NCBI RefSeq assembly: GCF_000018865.1
Contig: NC_010175.1
Span: forward strand, 868,001-932,000
DNA: 64,000 nucleotides
Origin: Chloroflexus aurantiacus J-10-fl
Lineage (GTDB): Bacteria > Chloroflexota > Chloroflexia > Chloroflexales > Chloroflexaceae
Reading direction: 5' to 3'
Shown here: piece by piece, positions 10,332 to 20,091 of the stretch
Layout of the letters: each line of letters starts with the position of its first letter
How positions within the stretch are numbered: position 1 is the first letter of the stretch
Translations under genes and position numbers: made by a program
The notes under the pieces: generated by a model
Seen by the model: the letters and a program-made list of their open reading frames with translations, nothing else
What the model was told of the DNA's origin: nothing
Database searches by the model: none

Positions 10332-13300
10332 TTAGCGCTGAATCAGCGGCACATAGATCCGAACCGGCGTGACGATGTCGTCAATGGCAAAGGGGAGTGC
10401 AGGTGCTGTGGTAACCCGATAGAAACGACCTCCGTTATCTTCAATGCTGCCATCCATCGCAATCAGACGCAGGAAGTAGGTAGTGTCTGGCTGTAAGCCA
10501 CGGAGTACGAAGAGTGTCTCTCCTGGAATGGCACTCGCGGTACCGACTTGCCTGATCCACGGCCCTCCTTCCTGCACGGCGTACTCCAGGCGGGCAATCC
10601 GACCATCAGGCGCTGTCCAGCGGATCAGCATGCCATCAGCGGTACGGTGAGTAATCAATGGATGCGATTGCCGAAGTACTCTCTGTACAATGAGACTCAC
10701 CGGAATGCGAATTTCGGCAGCCGATGGATCATTACTTTGAATAATGAGCACAGCCCGATATGTGCCCGCCGGCATGCCACGACCATCAAAGTGAATGGGA
10801 ATGGAGAGGGTTTGACCAGGCTGAATCACGCCACTGGTTTGTGGCAGTCGCAACCAGCCCAGACCGGTGCGAGCTGCCTGAGCTGCCGCGTAGACATCGA
10901 GCAGGCCATAGCCGGTCTGTTGATCAGGCCCCGGTGCTGCCAGATCACGGGCGGTTGTGCGGAGTAAGGCTTCAAGCTGGTCAATAGCCAGACCGGGGCG
11001 AAGCGATAGCAGGAGCGCCACTGCTCCTGCGGTGTGAGGACTGGCCATCGAGGTACCGTTCTGGGGAAGCGTGCCACCATTCAGTGCCGCCGACTCGATG
11101 GCCACCCCAGGCGCAACGAGATCCGGCTTCACATTACTGGTCAAACGCGACGGGCCCTGGCTACTGAAGGCTGCCAGTGTATCGTTATCATGCGTGGCAC
11201 CGGTAGCAAAACTCTCGGCATAATCACCGGGCGAACTGACACTACCCACACCGGTAACAAGGCAGCCTGGACGGGCCTGCCCGCAATTCCCGGCAGCAAA
11301 CGCAGGAAAGATACCTGCGGCGCGCCATACGGCTACCATCTGCTGGAACAGTGGCCGACCACCCGGCCCGCCCCACGAATTATTCACCACCTGGGGTCGC
11401 ATGTCAGGATTAGCTGCCACCGGGCCGAGTGTAGACGGATACGGCGCAAGCATCCACTCCATCGCCCGCAAGATATCAATATCCTGACACGCGCGACGAC
11501 TACAGGCACGAGCGGCGATCCATCGGGCACCCGGTGCGACACCGATACCGTCAATACCGACCATCGTGCCAATCGTATGCGTGCCATGTCCGTTATCGTC
11601 ACCGGGCGCGTCGGGAAAAGTACCGGTCGGATCAAACCAGCTATAGCTGTGATCGTAACTACCATCGGGATAACGACCACGATAATTGGCGTTGAGAAGC
11701 GGATGATCGAGCTTCGCCCCGGTGTCAATACTCCCGACAACCACACCTTCGCCGCGCACACCGAGTTCATTCCAGACCCGATCAGCCCCAATCCGTCTAA
11801 TGTTCCATCTGACGCCAGTTGATTGCGGGGAGGCGCCAGTTGGCATCTCATCAATCGCATAGGTCTCGCTGATCGTAATCCCAATAACACGTGGCTGCGC
11901 CAGCAATGTGCGCAGAGTTTCGGCATCCCCTCGCACCACAATCGCATTTACGCTGTACAGCGACCAGTAAAAACTCACTGCGCCGGTTCGACGCTGCCCT
12001 TCCAGATAGCGTAACGTCTCGGCCTGGCTACGTGCGGCAACTTCCTGAAGATGACGGACTATGGCACGCCCCCGTTCACGCCAGTCTTCAATTTGCATTG
12101 CTGCCCGCAGATCGGCCACTTCATCCATGTAGACCAGATAGGTCTCATGGCGCGTTGATGTTGTTTGAGCAAAGTGGGCAAGGCGAGCATCGAGACGGTC
12201 GGGTGGACGATAGAGACGGGGCAACGTCCATGAGGTATCCGTTGCAGCAGTCGGATGGGACGAAGCGGTTGCAGTACCAGCCTCAACCCGCAAATTAATC
12301 GTCAACGGGCTGGCACCACGATTGCTTATCGGCAACAATCGCTCAGTACGCTCACCGCTCACGACGGTTGCTGAAATTGGATCGGTTGCCACTACAATCT
12401 GCGGATTATCGATAATCGTTAAGGTTTGAGTAACAGGTGCCGACCAGATGCCGGCACTGTCACGCACCGCCAGCGCGACTTCGTAGACACCGACCGCGAA
12501 ATCAGCCGCATTGAGCGTCTGGTGAGCGGTTGTGCCAGGCAGGACAGCACCATTGATCAACCAGCGATAGGCATTAATCTGGCGACCACTCCCGTTAGCG
12601 GCAAAACCACTCCCGATCAACTGAATACGATCAGTACTGCGATTAGCAGGATTCGGTGACACACTGTCAATTCGAGCCGTCGGCAAAGCCGAGCAAGAGG
12701 ACTCAGCACGTTGCCATACGTAAAGTTGTTCACGTTCTGGTATGCCACCAACAATCAAGGCCCGGCAGGTTGCCAGTTGATACGCAGCCGCGTGGAATGA
12801 CAATACAGGAGGACGCGGTACATCAGGGAGTTGCGTCCAGGACACTCCATCCCAGGCCCAGAGCACTTCACTCAGTTCGTCATCACCAATCCCACCGAAA
12901 AGGATGCTCTTTTGGCGAACGGCATCGTAGAAGAGGGTGTGTCCCATACGTGCAGCAGGGCCACGAGCCACCACCTGCTGCCAGCGACTCCCATCCCATT
13001 CCCACGTATCATCGAAGTAGGTTGGTGTTTCGCCCTGCAGCGCATAACCACCAAACAGTACTACCCGACCACGGAGTGAATCATAGGCAGCAGCATGGTT
13101 GCGGCGTGCCGGCGGACGAACAGTGGGTGATAGCGCAATCCAGGTCTGGCCATCCCATTCCCAGGTATCACTGTAAAAGCCGGCTGTGCCTTGAGCGCCA
13201 CCGAACAGGACGATCCGACCACGAGCGGCATCATACGTCAGGGTGTGTCCCCAGCGTGGTGGTGGTGACACAGACGGCGTGCGCAGTACCCACGTGCTAC

Positions 13301-14552
13301 CATTCCACACCCAGGTATCGTTACGGCTACTACCACTGTACCCCCCAAAGAGGACAACCTCTTGACGAAGTGGATCATAGGCCATTGCGTGGCCGAAACG
13401 AGGGGAAGGTCGTGTTGGCGGTGATACCATTCGCCAGCCCTGTTCGGCAGTCCATAACCAGGTATCGTCTAGCGGTTCACCGTCAATACCACCGAACAAA
13501 ACAATGGTTCCGCGTCCAACATCATCAGCCAGCGCCGTCTGTGTTCGCGAGGAAGGAGCTGACGGCCCGGAAAGCGGCTGCCAGGTACTCCCATTCCAGA
13601 ACCAGGTATCGGCGTATGTTTCAAAAAGCCCATTCCCGCCAAACAAGAGCAGACGCTGCTGCACAGGAGCAAACGCTGCTGCTGCACCACTACGCGCCAA
13701 AGGTGACAGAGAAGGTGTTAAGCGTTGCCAGGAATGGTTGTGCCACAACCAGGTGTCGTCAAGCAGGGTTTGCTCATCTTCGCCGCCAAACAGTAAAACA
13801 CCCGCTGTTGTTGTCACCAGGATGTGATCAGTACGGGCAGAAGGTGATGTTGTTGGTGACTGAAAAACCCAGCTTGTACCATCCCACACCCATGTATCAT
13901 CAAGTATCTGCGAACCGAAATCGGTGACCGACGCACCACCAAACAGCACGATCTGTCGGGAAGCTGCATCATAGGCCATGGCGTGTTCGTGCCGCGTTGA
14001 TGGCTCACTGTCCGGGAAGAGTTGTGTCCAGGTAACGCCATCCCAGACCCAGGTATCATTCCGTGAACGGCCATCATAACCGCCGAAGAGCAGGATCTGC
14101 TCGCGCTGAGGATCGTAGACCATGGCGTGAGCACGACGTGGTGATGGAGATCGGGCGGGCTGGCGTTGCTGCCATCCCCCGGCTGACCATACCCACGTAT
14201 CACCCAGCATCGTTTGGCCGTCCCACCCACCAAAGAGCACCAGTTCCTGACGACGTGCATCATACGCCAGCGCTGTATGACTACGCGGTCCAGGTCCACC
14301 GAAGCCTAACCATTGCCAGCGCCCCTCACGCCATACCCATAAGTCATTCTGTAATTGTGGATTCTGGTCGACAACTGTGCCACCAAACAGAAATATCTCT
14401 GTGGCATTCGCCGCCATTGCGTGGTGCTGACGCGCCACCGGCACATCAGAATGCCATCCAATCGTTTGGGTAGCGGCCACTCGCGGTACTGCCACCGGTA
14501 AAACACTACCCAGTATCGCGATCAACGTGCAGAGCAACAGAAGACGACGCAT
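10332..14552 (-). CDS. secreted kelch-repeat / subtilisin (S8) protein
   Basis: A 1406-aa exported protein with a signal peptide (about 1-27). About residues 35-620 carry eleven kelch-type blades marked by (V/L/I)LFGG, each with a TWVW- or DTWEW-like strand, plus a twelfth degenerate one (LIVGG). An Ig/PKD-like domain follows (about 640-740). The subtilisin domain (about 925-1230) has a complete triad: Asp943 (SIDTGA), His989 (GHGTHT) and Ser1168 (NGTSMASPH), with the oxyanion AGN motif. A choice-of-anchor-like segment and an FnIII-like domain precede the tail RIYVPLIQR. Most of the plus-strand open frames opposite it are shadows. GGGAG 6 nt before the ATG supports the start. First gene of a two-gene operon with the PA14/C39 gene. 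Confidence 0.9.
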   Translation of the reverse strand: MRRLLLLCTLIAILGSVLPVAVPRVAATQTIGWHSDVPVARQHHAMAANATEIFLFGGTVVDQNPQLQNDLWVWREGRWQWLGFGGPGPRSHTALAYDARRQELVLFGGWDGQTMLGDTWVWSAGGWQQRQPARSPSPRRAHAMVYDPQREQILLFGGYDGRSRNDTWVWDGVTWTQLFPDSEPSTRHEHAMAYDAASRQIVLFGGASVTDFGSQILDDTWVWDGTSWVFQSPTTSPSARTDHILVTTTAGVLLFGGEDEQTLLDDTWLWHNHSWQRLTPSLSPLARSGAAAAFAPVQQRLLLFGGNGLFETYADTWFWNGSTWQPLSGPSAPSSRTQTALADDVGRGTIVLFGGIDGEPLDDTWLWTAEQGWRMVSPPTRPSPRFGHAMAYDPLRQEVVLFGGYSGSSRNDTWVWNGSTWVLRTPSVSPPPRWGHTLTYDAARGRIVLFGGAQGTAGFYSDTWEWDGQTWIALSPTVRPPARRNHAAAYDSLRGRVVLFGGYALQGETPTYFDDTWEWDGSRWQQVVARGPAARMGHTLFYDAVRQKSILFGGIGDDELSEVLWAWDGVSWTQLPDVPRPPVLSFHAAAYQLATCRALIVGGIPEREQLYVWQRAESSCSALPTARIDSVSPNPANRSTDRIQLIGSGFAANGSGRQINAYRWLINGAVLPGTTAHQTLNAADFAVGVYEVALAVRDSAGIWSAPVTQTLTIIDNPQIVVATDPISATVVSGERTERLLPISNRGASPLTINLRVEAGTATASSHPTAATDTSWTLPRLYRPPDRLDARLAHFAQTTSTRHETYLVYMDEVADLRAAMQIEDWRERGRAIVRHLQEVAARSQAETLRYLEGQRRTGAVSFYWSLYSVNAIVVRGDAETLRTLLAQPRVIGITISETYAIDEMPTGASPQSTGVRWNIRRIGADRVWNELGVRGEGVVVGSIDTGAKLDHPLLNANYRGRYPDGSYDHSYSWFDPTGTFPDAPGDDNGHGTHTIGTMVGIDGIGVAPGARWIAARACSRRACQDIDILRAMEWMLAPYPSTLGPVAANPDMRPQVVNNSWGGPGGRPLFQQMVAVWRAAGIFPAFAAGNCGQARPGCLVTGVGSVSSPGDYAESFATGATHDNDTLAAFSSQGPSRLTSNVKPDLVAPGVAIESAALNGGTLPQNGTSMASPHTAGAVALLLSLRPGLAIDQLEALLRTTARDLAAPGPDQQTGYGLLDVYAAAQAARTGLGWLRLPQTSGVIQPGQTLSIPIHFDGRGMPAGTYRAVLIIQSNDPSAAEIRIPVSLIVQRVLRQSHPLITHRTADGMLIRWTAPDGRIARLEYAVQEGGPWIRQVGTASAIPGETLFVLRGLQPDTTYFLRLIAMDGSIEDNGGRFYRVTTAPALPFAIDDIVTPVRIYVPLIQR

Positions 14553-15175
14553 AGTTCACTCCCAAACCTGGATAGATTAGGGTTTACTATGAGAAAGAGA
14601 CGGAGGGAAAAGGTGGTTTTTGGCAATGATCAGGGTATGGAGGGGAGAGTATTTGTGTCGTCTTCACCAAAAGAAAGTATCGGAGATAGATCTTTGTAGA
14701 TAACAGCAACTTGTGCGCAAAGACGTGCATCGTTCAGCCGGGCGTACTCGTGCTGAATCGCCACCAGACCGAGCCGCCAGTAGGTTGTCGAAAGAGCACC
14801 GACTCCGCGCATCCGTTCTCAGGTGCGTGCAGGGTGATGGCTGGATCGTATGTCGTGCTTTCACCACTCCCAGATTTTAGATAAGACAAAGCAACCCGAT
14901 GTGGTGGCACGAGATAGGGGCACGGCATAGCGTGCCTTACCACAGCAATCATTCAGTTCTTGCAGATAGTAATACGTCGCTCAAGGATAGCGTCAGGGCG
15001 ACTCTGAGTAGTGTGTCAGGACTCCTACAGAACCAGATTTGATATCATAGCTGTCAGTCAAAGGGAAGACTTTACAATGGCATCCAGACAGGCTGCAATC
15101 TAACCTATAAGAGTACAGGATATACCCATTCCCAGCGAACAACTCCATCGCCAGCATACACCTGACATCATGGTT
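14553..15175. other. intergenic region with family C repeat (about 14700-14890)
   Basis: No gene is supported. 14760-14870 matches the degenerate family C repeat at 5310-5410 (AGTAGGTTGTC, CATCCG, CTCAGGTG, CAGGGTGATGGCTGGAT in the same order). The promoter of the leftward kelch-subtilisin operon must lie near 14560-14640, but no strong -35/-10 pair stands out. Confidence 0.4.
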
Positions 15176-15212
15176 CCCCCTCTGCTCTCTTACCGGCAGA
15201 GAGCAGAGAGGG
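15176..15212 (-). terminator. hairpin after the M23/C11 gene
   Basis: A 13-bp stem with a 2-nt bulge (CCCTCTGCTCTCT against AGAGAGCAGAGAGGG) around a TACCGGC loop, 55 bp past the leftward stop codon. Confidence 0.6.
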
Positions 15213-15267
15213 AAGATGCACTATCGCGGAGATGCGGGTTGTAATGTTACCACCAGTATGTCAACCT

Positions 15268-18200
15268 CTACCGTCCGCGTACAACAAGTGGTACGTAGAC
15301 AACCTCATTGGGAATGAGCAGTGGTAACACCTCACGATTGAACGGTGACTCTGGGGGCAAAGCAGCTACTCCGAAAAAGTCTGCGAGGAGACTATCCCAG
15401 CTACTATCGCGGGTGAACTGGAATCGGAGGTGATCGAGATATTGTTCATAATCATTCGATCCCGACCGCCGTGGGAAGTAGAGACTAACCCCATGAGCGT
15501 TATCTAGTTCGATGTAGATATCATTGTACACCCCGCTTGCCCTGTAGTTCACGACGACCAACCGATTCTTGACCACATCCTTCACCTGGCGGGCCGCACT
15601 CTGCACTGTTGCATTCTGCACGTACCGTTCCAGTGTATCAGCCCAATGATACAGGTCGATGTACTCATCATCCTGATCGATCCTGTATAGCGGCTCACGT
15701 GAGTCGAATTTCTGAACTGCCGAACGAGCATTCTGCATAGAGGTTGTGACTCCTGACAAATTACTTCGCAACGCATTTGCCAGAGTATCAAGAGCCTGAC
15801 GTGTACTGTTTACCTGACTCAGATCAAGTACGGAGACTGTTCGCGGTTTACTGTTAATCAGACGGTGGTTGTAGTACAGTGTTGCAATCCGACCAGCCAG
15901 GGTACGTGGAGTAGTATCGGCACTGATTTCGGCAATCGCATCGGCCAATCCAGCCAGTGCTGTTGCATCTCCACTACTGAGCTGGGTTGCTGGCACATAG
16001 AGGTTGTAAGCGAAGACAGCCCAGGCCAGATTTTGGGATGCGATCAGGTAGTTCGCATAAGACCGTATGTCGTAGGCTTGCTCCAACAATGCCATCGAGC
16101 AGGCATCATAGTGGACAATATCAATCTTCCGCTGACCACCATTTGTCGCATTATGTAGTGCGGTGCGCACCTCAGCGGGTGTCAGCTTGTCTCTGTTGTG
16201 TGAATCGTCCCAGGAGAAGCCTTCAATGCCATTACCATGGCTGGCAATAGCCAGGTAGGAGTATTGGGAAGGGTACGTGGTCAGCGCCCACTGGACGAAA
16301 TTTTGCAGTGTTTGCGCGTCTCCCATGTTGAGTTCGCCCATACTCCAGGAATTCACATTTGGAGTGTATCGGCCATCTTTCTGGACTAACAACCGTCTCG
16401 TATCACCACGCCCGTTGCTATCTATCAACGCAACCACTTTGACATTAGAATTGAGGGTGAGAGCCTCCAGATTGCGAATAGCGTTTTGCATATACCGACT
16501 GAGGTTATTATCCCCATTAAGGTAGAGCATGAAAAGAAATGTTGGTTGCGGAGTAGGCGTTACCGTTGGCCGCGCCGTCGCTGTAGGAGTAGGCGTCAAC
16601 GTTGGACGTGGGGTCGCTGTTGGCGTAGGGGTGGCAGTTGGACAGGCCGCCGACCATGTCTCAACCTGATTGCTTGGTGGCGATTCACCCGCACCGTTGT
16701 AAGCGGTGATACGGTAGATGAAATAGCCATTACAGTTCAGATTTGGAATGGTATAGCTGGTAACATTAGCCCCAACTGACGCAATGCGGTGCCAGTTGCT
16801 ACCATCCGACCAGTAAATATGAAAGCCATCCTCGTTGTTGGAGTTGTCTTGCCAGGCAATCGAAACACTGTTTGTGGTACTCCCGGTTTGACGCAGATTG
16901 CTGGGTGGTTCGGGCGTAATTTTTGTCCATGAAAAGTCAGTACATGCCTGGCCCCAGAACTCAATGAATTCGACCACTACATCGTGATATCCTGCGCTCA
17001 GCCGTATATCTGCTGTATACTCTTCATTGACCCGTCCCCAGTCACGGTCTTCAATGATCAGGTTGCCATCAACCCGGATGTACACCCGATCATCAGCAGC
17101 GGCGCGGAACCGATACACTCCCTCATCGAAGTAGAAGCGTCCCGACCAGCGCACAGTGAAGTAATCGGGCCAGACCCCCCACCGCATTGCACCGGGTTCA
17201 CTACCAGGGGCGTTATCCACCCAGCAAGAGCTACGGGAGCTAATGGACTGATTCTCGACCCAGGTTGGTCCCATCTGGAAATTCCACACATCATGGACGT
17301 AATTCCGAAATTGTACGTGCCACTGGCCATCCTGCGGTGCCGGCCAGCTACGTGCCTCAATATTTCCCGGCCCATGGTAGATGAGGAAGCCGTTACGAAA
17401 GCTTTGCTGGGGTTTTCCTTCAGTATTGAGGTATTCGTCACTGGTAGGTACGCCAAGCCACGAATCTGGTCCACCGATTGACTGATAGTGTTGACGAAAT
17501 GCGCCACGGAGCACATAAGCCGGCACACCTCGTAAATGATCCGGGTCATTGTTGCGATCATACACTAGCAGCGATGGTCCAAAGGCACCACCATCATATT
17601 CCTGTATCATCACGGGATTGGTGTTACCCCACCATACAACCAATCCGGCGGGATAACCGAGATTTCGGGCGCCACCGTGACGATTGTAGGCCTGATCAAA
17701 TACCGGCTCCCGGCCACTTCCTTGTCCAATCGAGTAGCCGCTACCGATAGCGCCTTCATTAGTAATCGTATTGTTTGCAGTAAAGTAGATTGATGCGCAA
17801 CGGGTGGTGGCATCCCGGATCCGTATCATGCAGTTTCCTGACACATGCCATCCGCCAAATTCAAAACCATCAATAGGCATATTCTGACCATTAATGGTTA
17901 TCCAGAAATGGAAATGAGCACCGGTTACGTAACCCTGACAGCGCACCTTTGTACCCTGTCGACCAACCGCTTCCCAACGCGCGACTGCCTGACCATTACC
18001 AACTGTGATCGCGTCCAGATGGTAATAATTTGTCGAAATACCATTACCGTGATCAATGCGAAGATGCGTATCAGCGGCTCCAGGGCAGGCATGGTACGCC
18101 ACACCACCACGTGCGGCATGGACAGTGGCATTAGCAGGCCCGGCAAAGTCAAGTGCCGCTGATTGAGCACCGTGAGGTCCCTGGGTCAGGTATCGACTTT

Positions 18201-18672
18201 CACCGACCGGCCAGGGCAGGGAAATTTGCATCGAACGGTCGTTCTGTAATTCAATCAGGCTCTGTAACGACGTTGCAGGATTATAATCCAGGGTTGCCCA
18301 TTGCTCAGGCGTAAGGAGATCTCGCGGAATGTGCTTCAACGCTGCCCGGAACAGGTCGGTGTATTCAATCGCCACCGCCCAACCTTCGGTGCGTTGCTCG
18401 GCCAGGTAGAGATAGACGTTTGGCAGTTCGTTATCGGCGAAGACGCCAACTGTTCCGAATGTCCAGCCATTAAGCTCAGCAATAGAACCAACTTCGAGGA
18501 TTGCTGTCGCAGATACTCCTTTCTGGTCGCGCACTGCTGCTTGAACCGCCTGCTCACGGGTACCGGCATAAACCGGCAGGGGTGTTCGGCGATCCGCCTG
18601 TACGACCAGTGGCGAGCTACTACTCAACAAGAGAGCGACGATCAGGAGATAGAGGAGGCGATAGCGCATCAT
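15268..18672 (-). CDS. secreted dual peptidase: M23 + PA14-like + FnIII + C11
   Basis: A 1134-aa exported protein with a signal peptide (about 1-26). An M23 domain spans about 150-285 with His167, Asp175 and the HFH pair His253/His255. The 8-residue His-Asp gap and ALDFAG motif resemble the LasA (M23A) group more than LytM. Next come a PA14-like domain (about 445-585), an FnIII domain (about 588-675), a Thr-Pro repeat linker (about 676-712) and a C11 clostripain domain (about 713-1095) with His812 (ASHG) and Cys858 (DACSMA). The tail is VVYVPLVVRGR. AAAGGAG 7 nt before the first of two ATGs supports the start. M23 enzymes cut peptidoglycan cross-links or elastin-like glycine bonds and C11 enzymes cut after basic residues; joining both in one chain is notable. 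Confidence 0.9.
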   Translation of the reverse strand: MMRYRLLYLLIVALLLSSSSPLVVQADRRTPLPVYAGTREQAVQAAVRDQKGVSATAILEVGSIAELNGWTFGTVGVFADNELPNVYLYLAEQRTEGWAVAIEYTDLFRAALKHIPRDLLTPEQWATLDYNPATSLQSLIELQNDRSMQISLPWPVGESRYLTQGPHGAQSAALDFAGPANATVHAARGGVAYHACPGAADTHLRIDHGNGISTNYYHLDAITVGNGQAVARWEAVGRQGTKVRCQGYVTGAHFHFWITINGQNMPIDGFEFGGWHVSGNCMIRIRDATTRCASIYFTANNTITNEGAIGSGYSIGQGSGREPVFDQAYNRHGGARNLGYPAGLVVWWGNTNPVMIQEYDGGAFGPSLLVYDRNNDPDHLRGVPAYVLRGAFRQHYQSIGGPDSWLGVPTSDEYLNTEGKPQQSFRNGFLIYHGPGNIEARSWPAPQDGQWHVQFRNYVHDVWNFQMGPTWVENQSISSRSSCWVDNAPGSEPGAMRWGVWPDYFTVRWSGRFYFDEGVYRFRAAADDRVYIRVDGNLIIEDRDWGRVNEEYTADIRLSAGYHDVVVEFIEFWGQACTDFSWTKITPEPPSNLRQTGSTTNSVSIAWQDNSNNEDGFHIYWSDGSNWHRIASVGANVTSYTIPNLNCNGYFIYRITAYNGAGESPPSNQVETWSAACPTATPTPTATPRPTLTPTPTATARPTVTPTPQPTFLFMLYLNGDNNLSRYMQNAIRNLEALTLNSNVKVVALIDSNGRGDTRRLLVQKDGRYTPNVNSWSMGELNMGDAQTLQNFVQWALTTYPSQYSYLAIASHGNGIEGFSWDDSHNRDKLTPAEVRTALHNATNGGQRKIDIVHYDACSMALLEQAYDIRSYANYLIASQNLAWAVFAYNLYVPATQLSSGDATALAGLADAIAEISADTTPRTLAGRIATLYYNHRLINSKPRTVSVLDLSQVNSTRQALDTLANALRSNLSGVTTSMQNARSAVQKFDSREPLYRIDQDDEYIDLYHWADTLERYVQNATVQSAARQVKDVVKNRLVVVNYRASGVYNDIYIELDNAHGVSLYFPRRSGSNDYEQYLDHLRFQFTRDSSWDSLLADFFGVAALPPESPFNREVLPLLIPNEVVYVPLVVRGR

Positions 18673-18832
18673 ACGGGCACTCCTTTGCGGGTGTTACACG
18701 CGCAATGCTTCACAACTAATACAGACCGACAACACGACCAGCACGGTACCGGATAGACCTTTTGACCCGTTCAAACAGCGATTCATGTTTAAGAAATGCG
18801 AGAGAGGAGTAAATTTGGCAGCAACATATAAA

Positions 18833-18873
18833 CATCCCGCAGGAGAGGCTCTTTGAGTAGCTCCTGCGGGATG
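18833..18873 (-). terminator. terminator after the glycosyltransferase pair
   Basis: A perfect 13-bp stem, CATCCCGCAGGAG (18833-18845) and CTCCTGCGGGATG (18861-18873), is followed on the minus strand by TTTATATG. Confidence 0.8.
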
Positions 18874-18930
18874 GATGCAGATGGTACGGAATTACAGGTG
18901 GAAATTATAGGCTGCTAATCTGGATTCGTG

Positions 18931-20091
18931 TTATGATCCCCCAACCGGTTGCAAACTCAACTGCTGGTGGATAACGCGGGCAATCTGGATTGCCCCGTCG
19001 CGCGGTACGGCATGTTTGAGTCGTTCGACGGTTTCGGCGTAGCGCACCGGGTCTTCGAGCTGGCTGATTGCGGCTACAATCCGTTCGTTGGTGGGGCAGA
19101 AGAAGCCTAACTCGTAGTTCAGCACAAAATCAATGTTCCCGTGTTCCTGTAAACCCACCGCCTCAGTGACGATGACCGGTTTGCGCATGACTAACGCTTC
19201 CATCAACGTGCCAGGGCCGGCTTTGGTGACCACCACATCACTGGCCGCCATCAGCTCTTCCATGTTGTTGACGAAACCAAACACATGGGTATGCGGTAGC
19301 CGTGGCCCACTGCGTAGCTCTTCGTAGAGCGCCCGGTTCTTGCCGGTCACAACCAGGAATTGTTTGTCGGGCATCTGTTGTTCGAGGGTTTGCACCAGCT
19401 CGCCAAGACGACCAGAGCCGACGCCACCGGCAGTCAATAGGACGGTGAACCGATCCGGTTCCAGTCCAAGATCGCGGCGGGCAGTTGGGGCATCGCGTTG
19501 CTCGGCAGCAAATTTGGGATGTACCGGAAAACCACAGCGCTGGAGCTGGCTGGGTTTCATGCCGCGTTTGTGCATTAATCGGTACGCTTCGTCGGTTGGG
19601 GTCAATGCCAGATCAACACCAGGATAGCTCCACGAGGCATGCAGGGTGACGAGATCGGTCACGACGGTCAGCACGCGGAACGAATGCTGCCGTCGCCGCC
19701 GGGCCGCACATACCAGGCGATGAACGAGGGGATGGGTGACAACCACCAGTCGTGGCCGCCGCTCGGTCAGCAGACGATTGAGGTTCTGGCGGGCAATCAG
19801 GTAGACAATCCGCGATAGAAAGCTGACCGTTGATTGGGAATTGGTCAGTTGGAACGAGAAATTGTACAGCTTTAACCAGCGGGTTGAGAGTTGATCGTAG
19901 AGACCGGGCGCACTGCGCACACCGGGAACATTCGTCGCCTGCAAGAGGTCTTCAATTGCCCAGGTGATGCTCGCACCGGACATCTGCTCAAGGGCAGCAC
20001 TGATTGCCACCGCAGCACTACGATGACCACCACCGGTATCAGAGATCGCAAACAGGACATCAATCGGTTGTCGATTCATAGCATTAGTCAT
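18931..20091 (-). CDS. GT28 glycosyltransferase, MGDG-synthase type (second of pair)
   Basis: A 386-aa family GT28 enzyme with the N-terminal MGDG_synth fold (SDTGGGHRSAAVAI, glycine-rich loop at 19-24) and the C-terminal nucleotide-sugar domain (LTAGGVGSG; then SDVVVTKAGPGTLMEAL). The family moves galactose or glucose from a UDP-sugar to diacylglycerol; in green phototrophs such glycolipids make up cell and chlorosome envelopes. The exact sugar cannot be read from sequence. I start it at the ATG at 20091, where ATGACTAATG overlaps the upstream stop codon by 8 nt. A longer frame to 20115 and an internal ATG at 20079 are alternatives. Probably translationally coupled to the preceding GT28 gene. 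Confidence 0.8.
   Translation of the reverse strand: MTNAMNRQPIDVLFAISDTGGGHRSAAVAISAALEQMSGASITWAIEDLLQATNVPGVRSAPGLYDQLSTRWLKLYNFSFQLTNSQSTVSFLSRIVYLIARQNLNRLLTERRPRLVVVTHPLVHRLVCAARRRRQHSFRVLTVVTDLVTLHASWSYPGVDLALTPTDEAYRLMHKRGMKPSQLQRCGFPVHPKFAAEQRDAPTARRDLGLEPDRFTVLLTAGGVGSGRLGELVQTLEQQMPDKQFLVVTGKNRALYEELRSGPRLPHTHVFGFVNNMEELMAASDVVVTKAGPGTLMEALVMRKPVIVTEAVGLQEHGNIDFVLNYELGFFCPTNERIVAAISQLEDPVRYAETVERLKHAVPRDGAIQIARVIHQQLSLQPVGGS

Noticed and set aside
12656-13927. A 423-aa plus-strand open frame
   Set aside because: It is antisense to the kelch repeats of the subtilisin gene. The repeated composition keeps the frame open, and there is no ribosome site or protein-like pattern.
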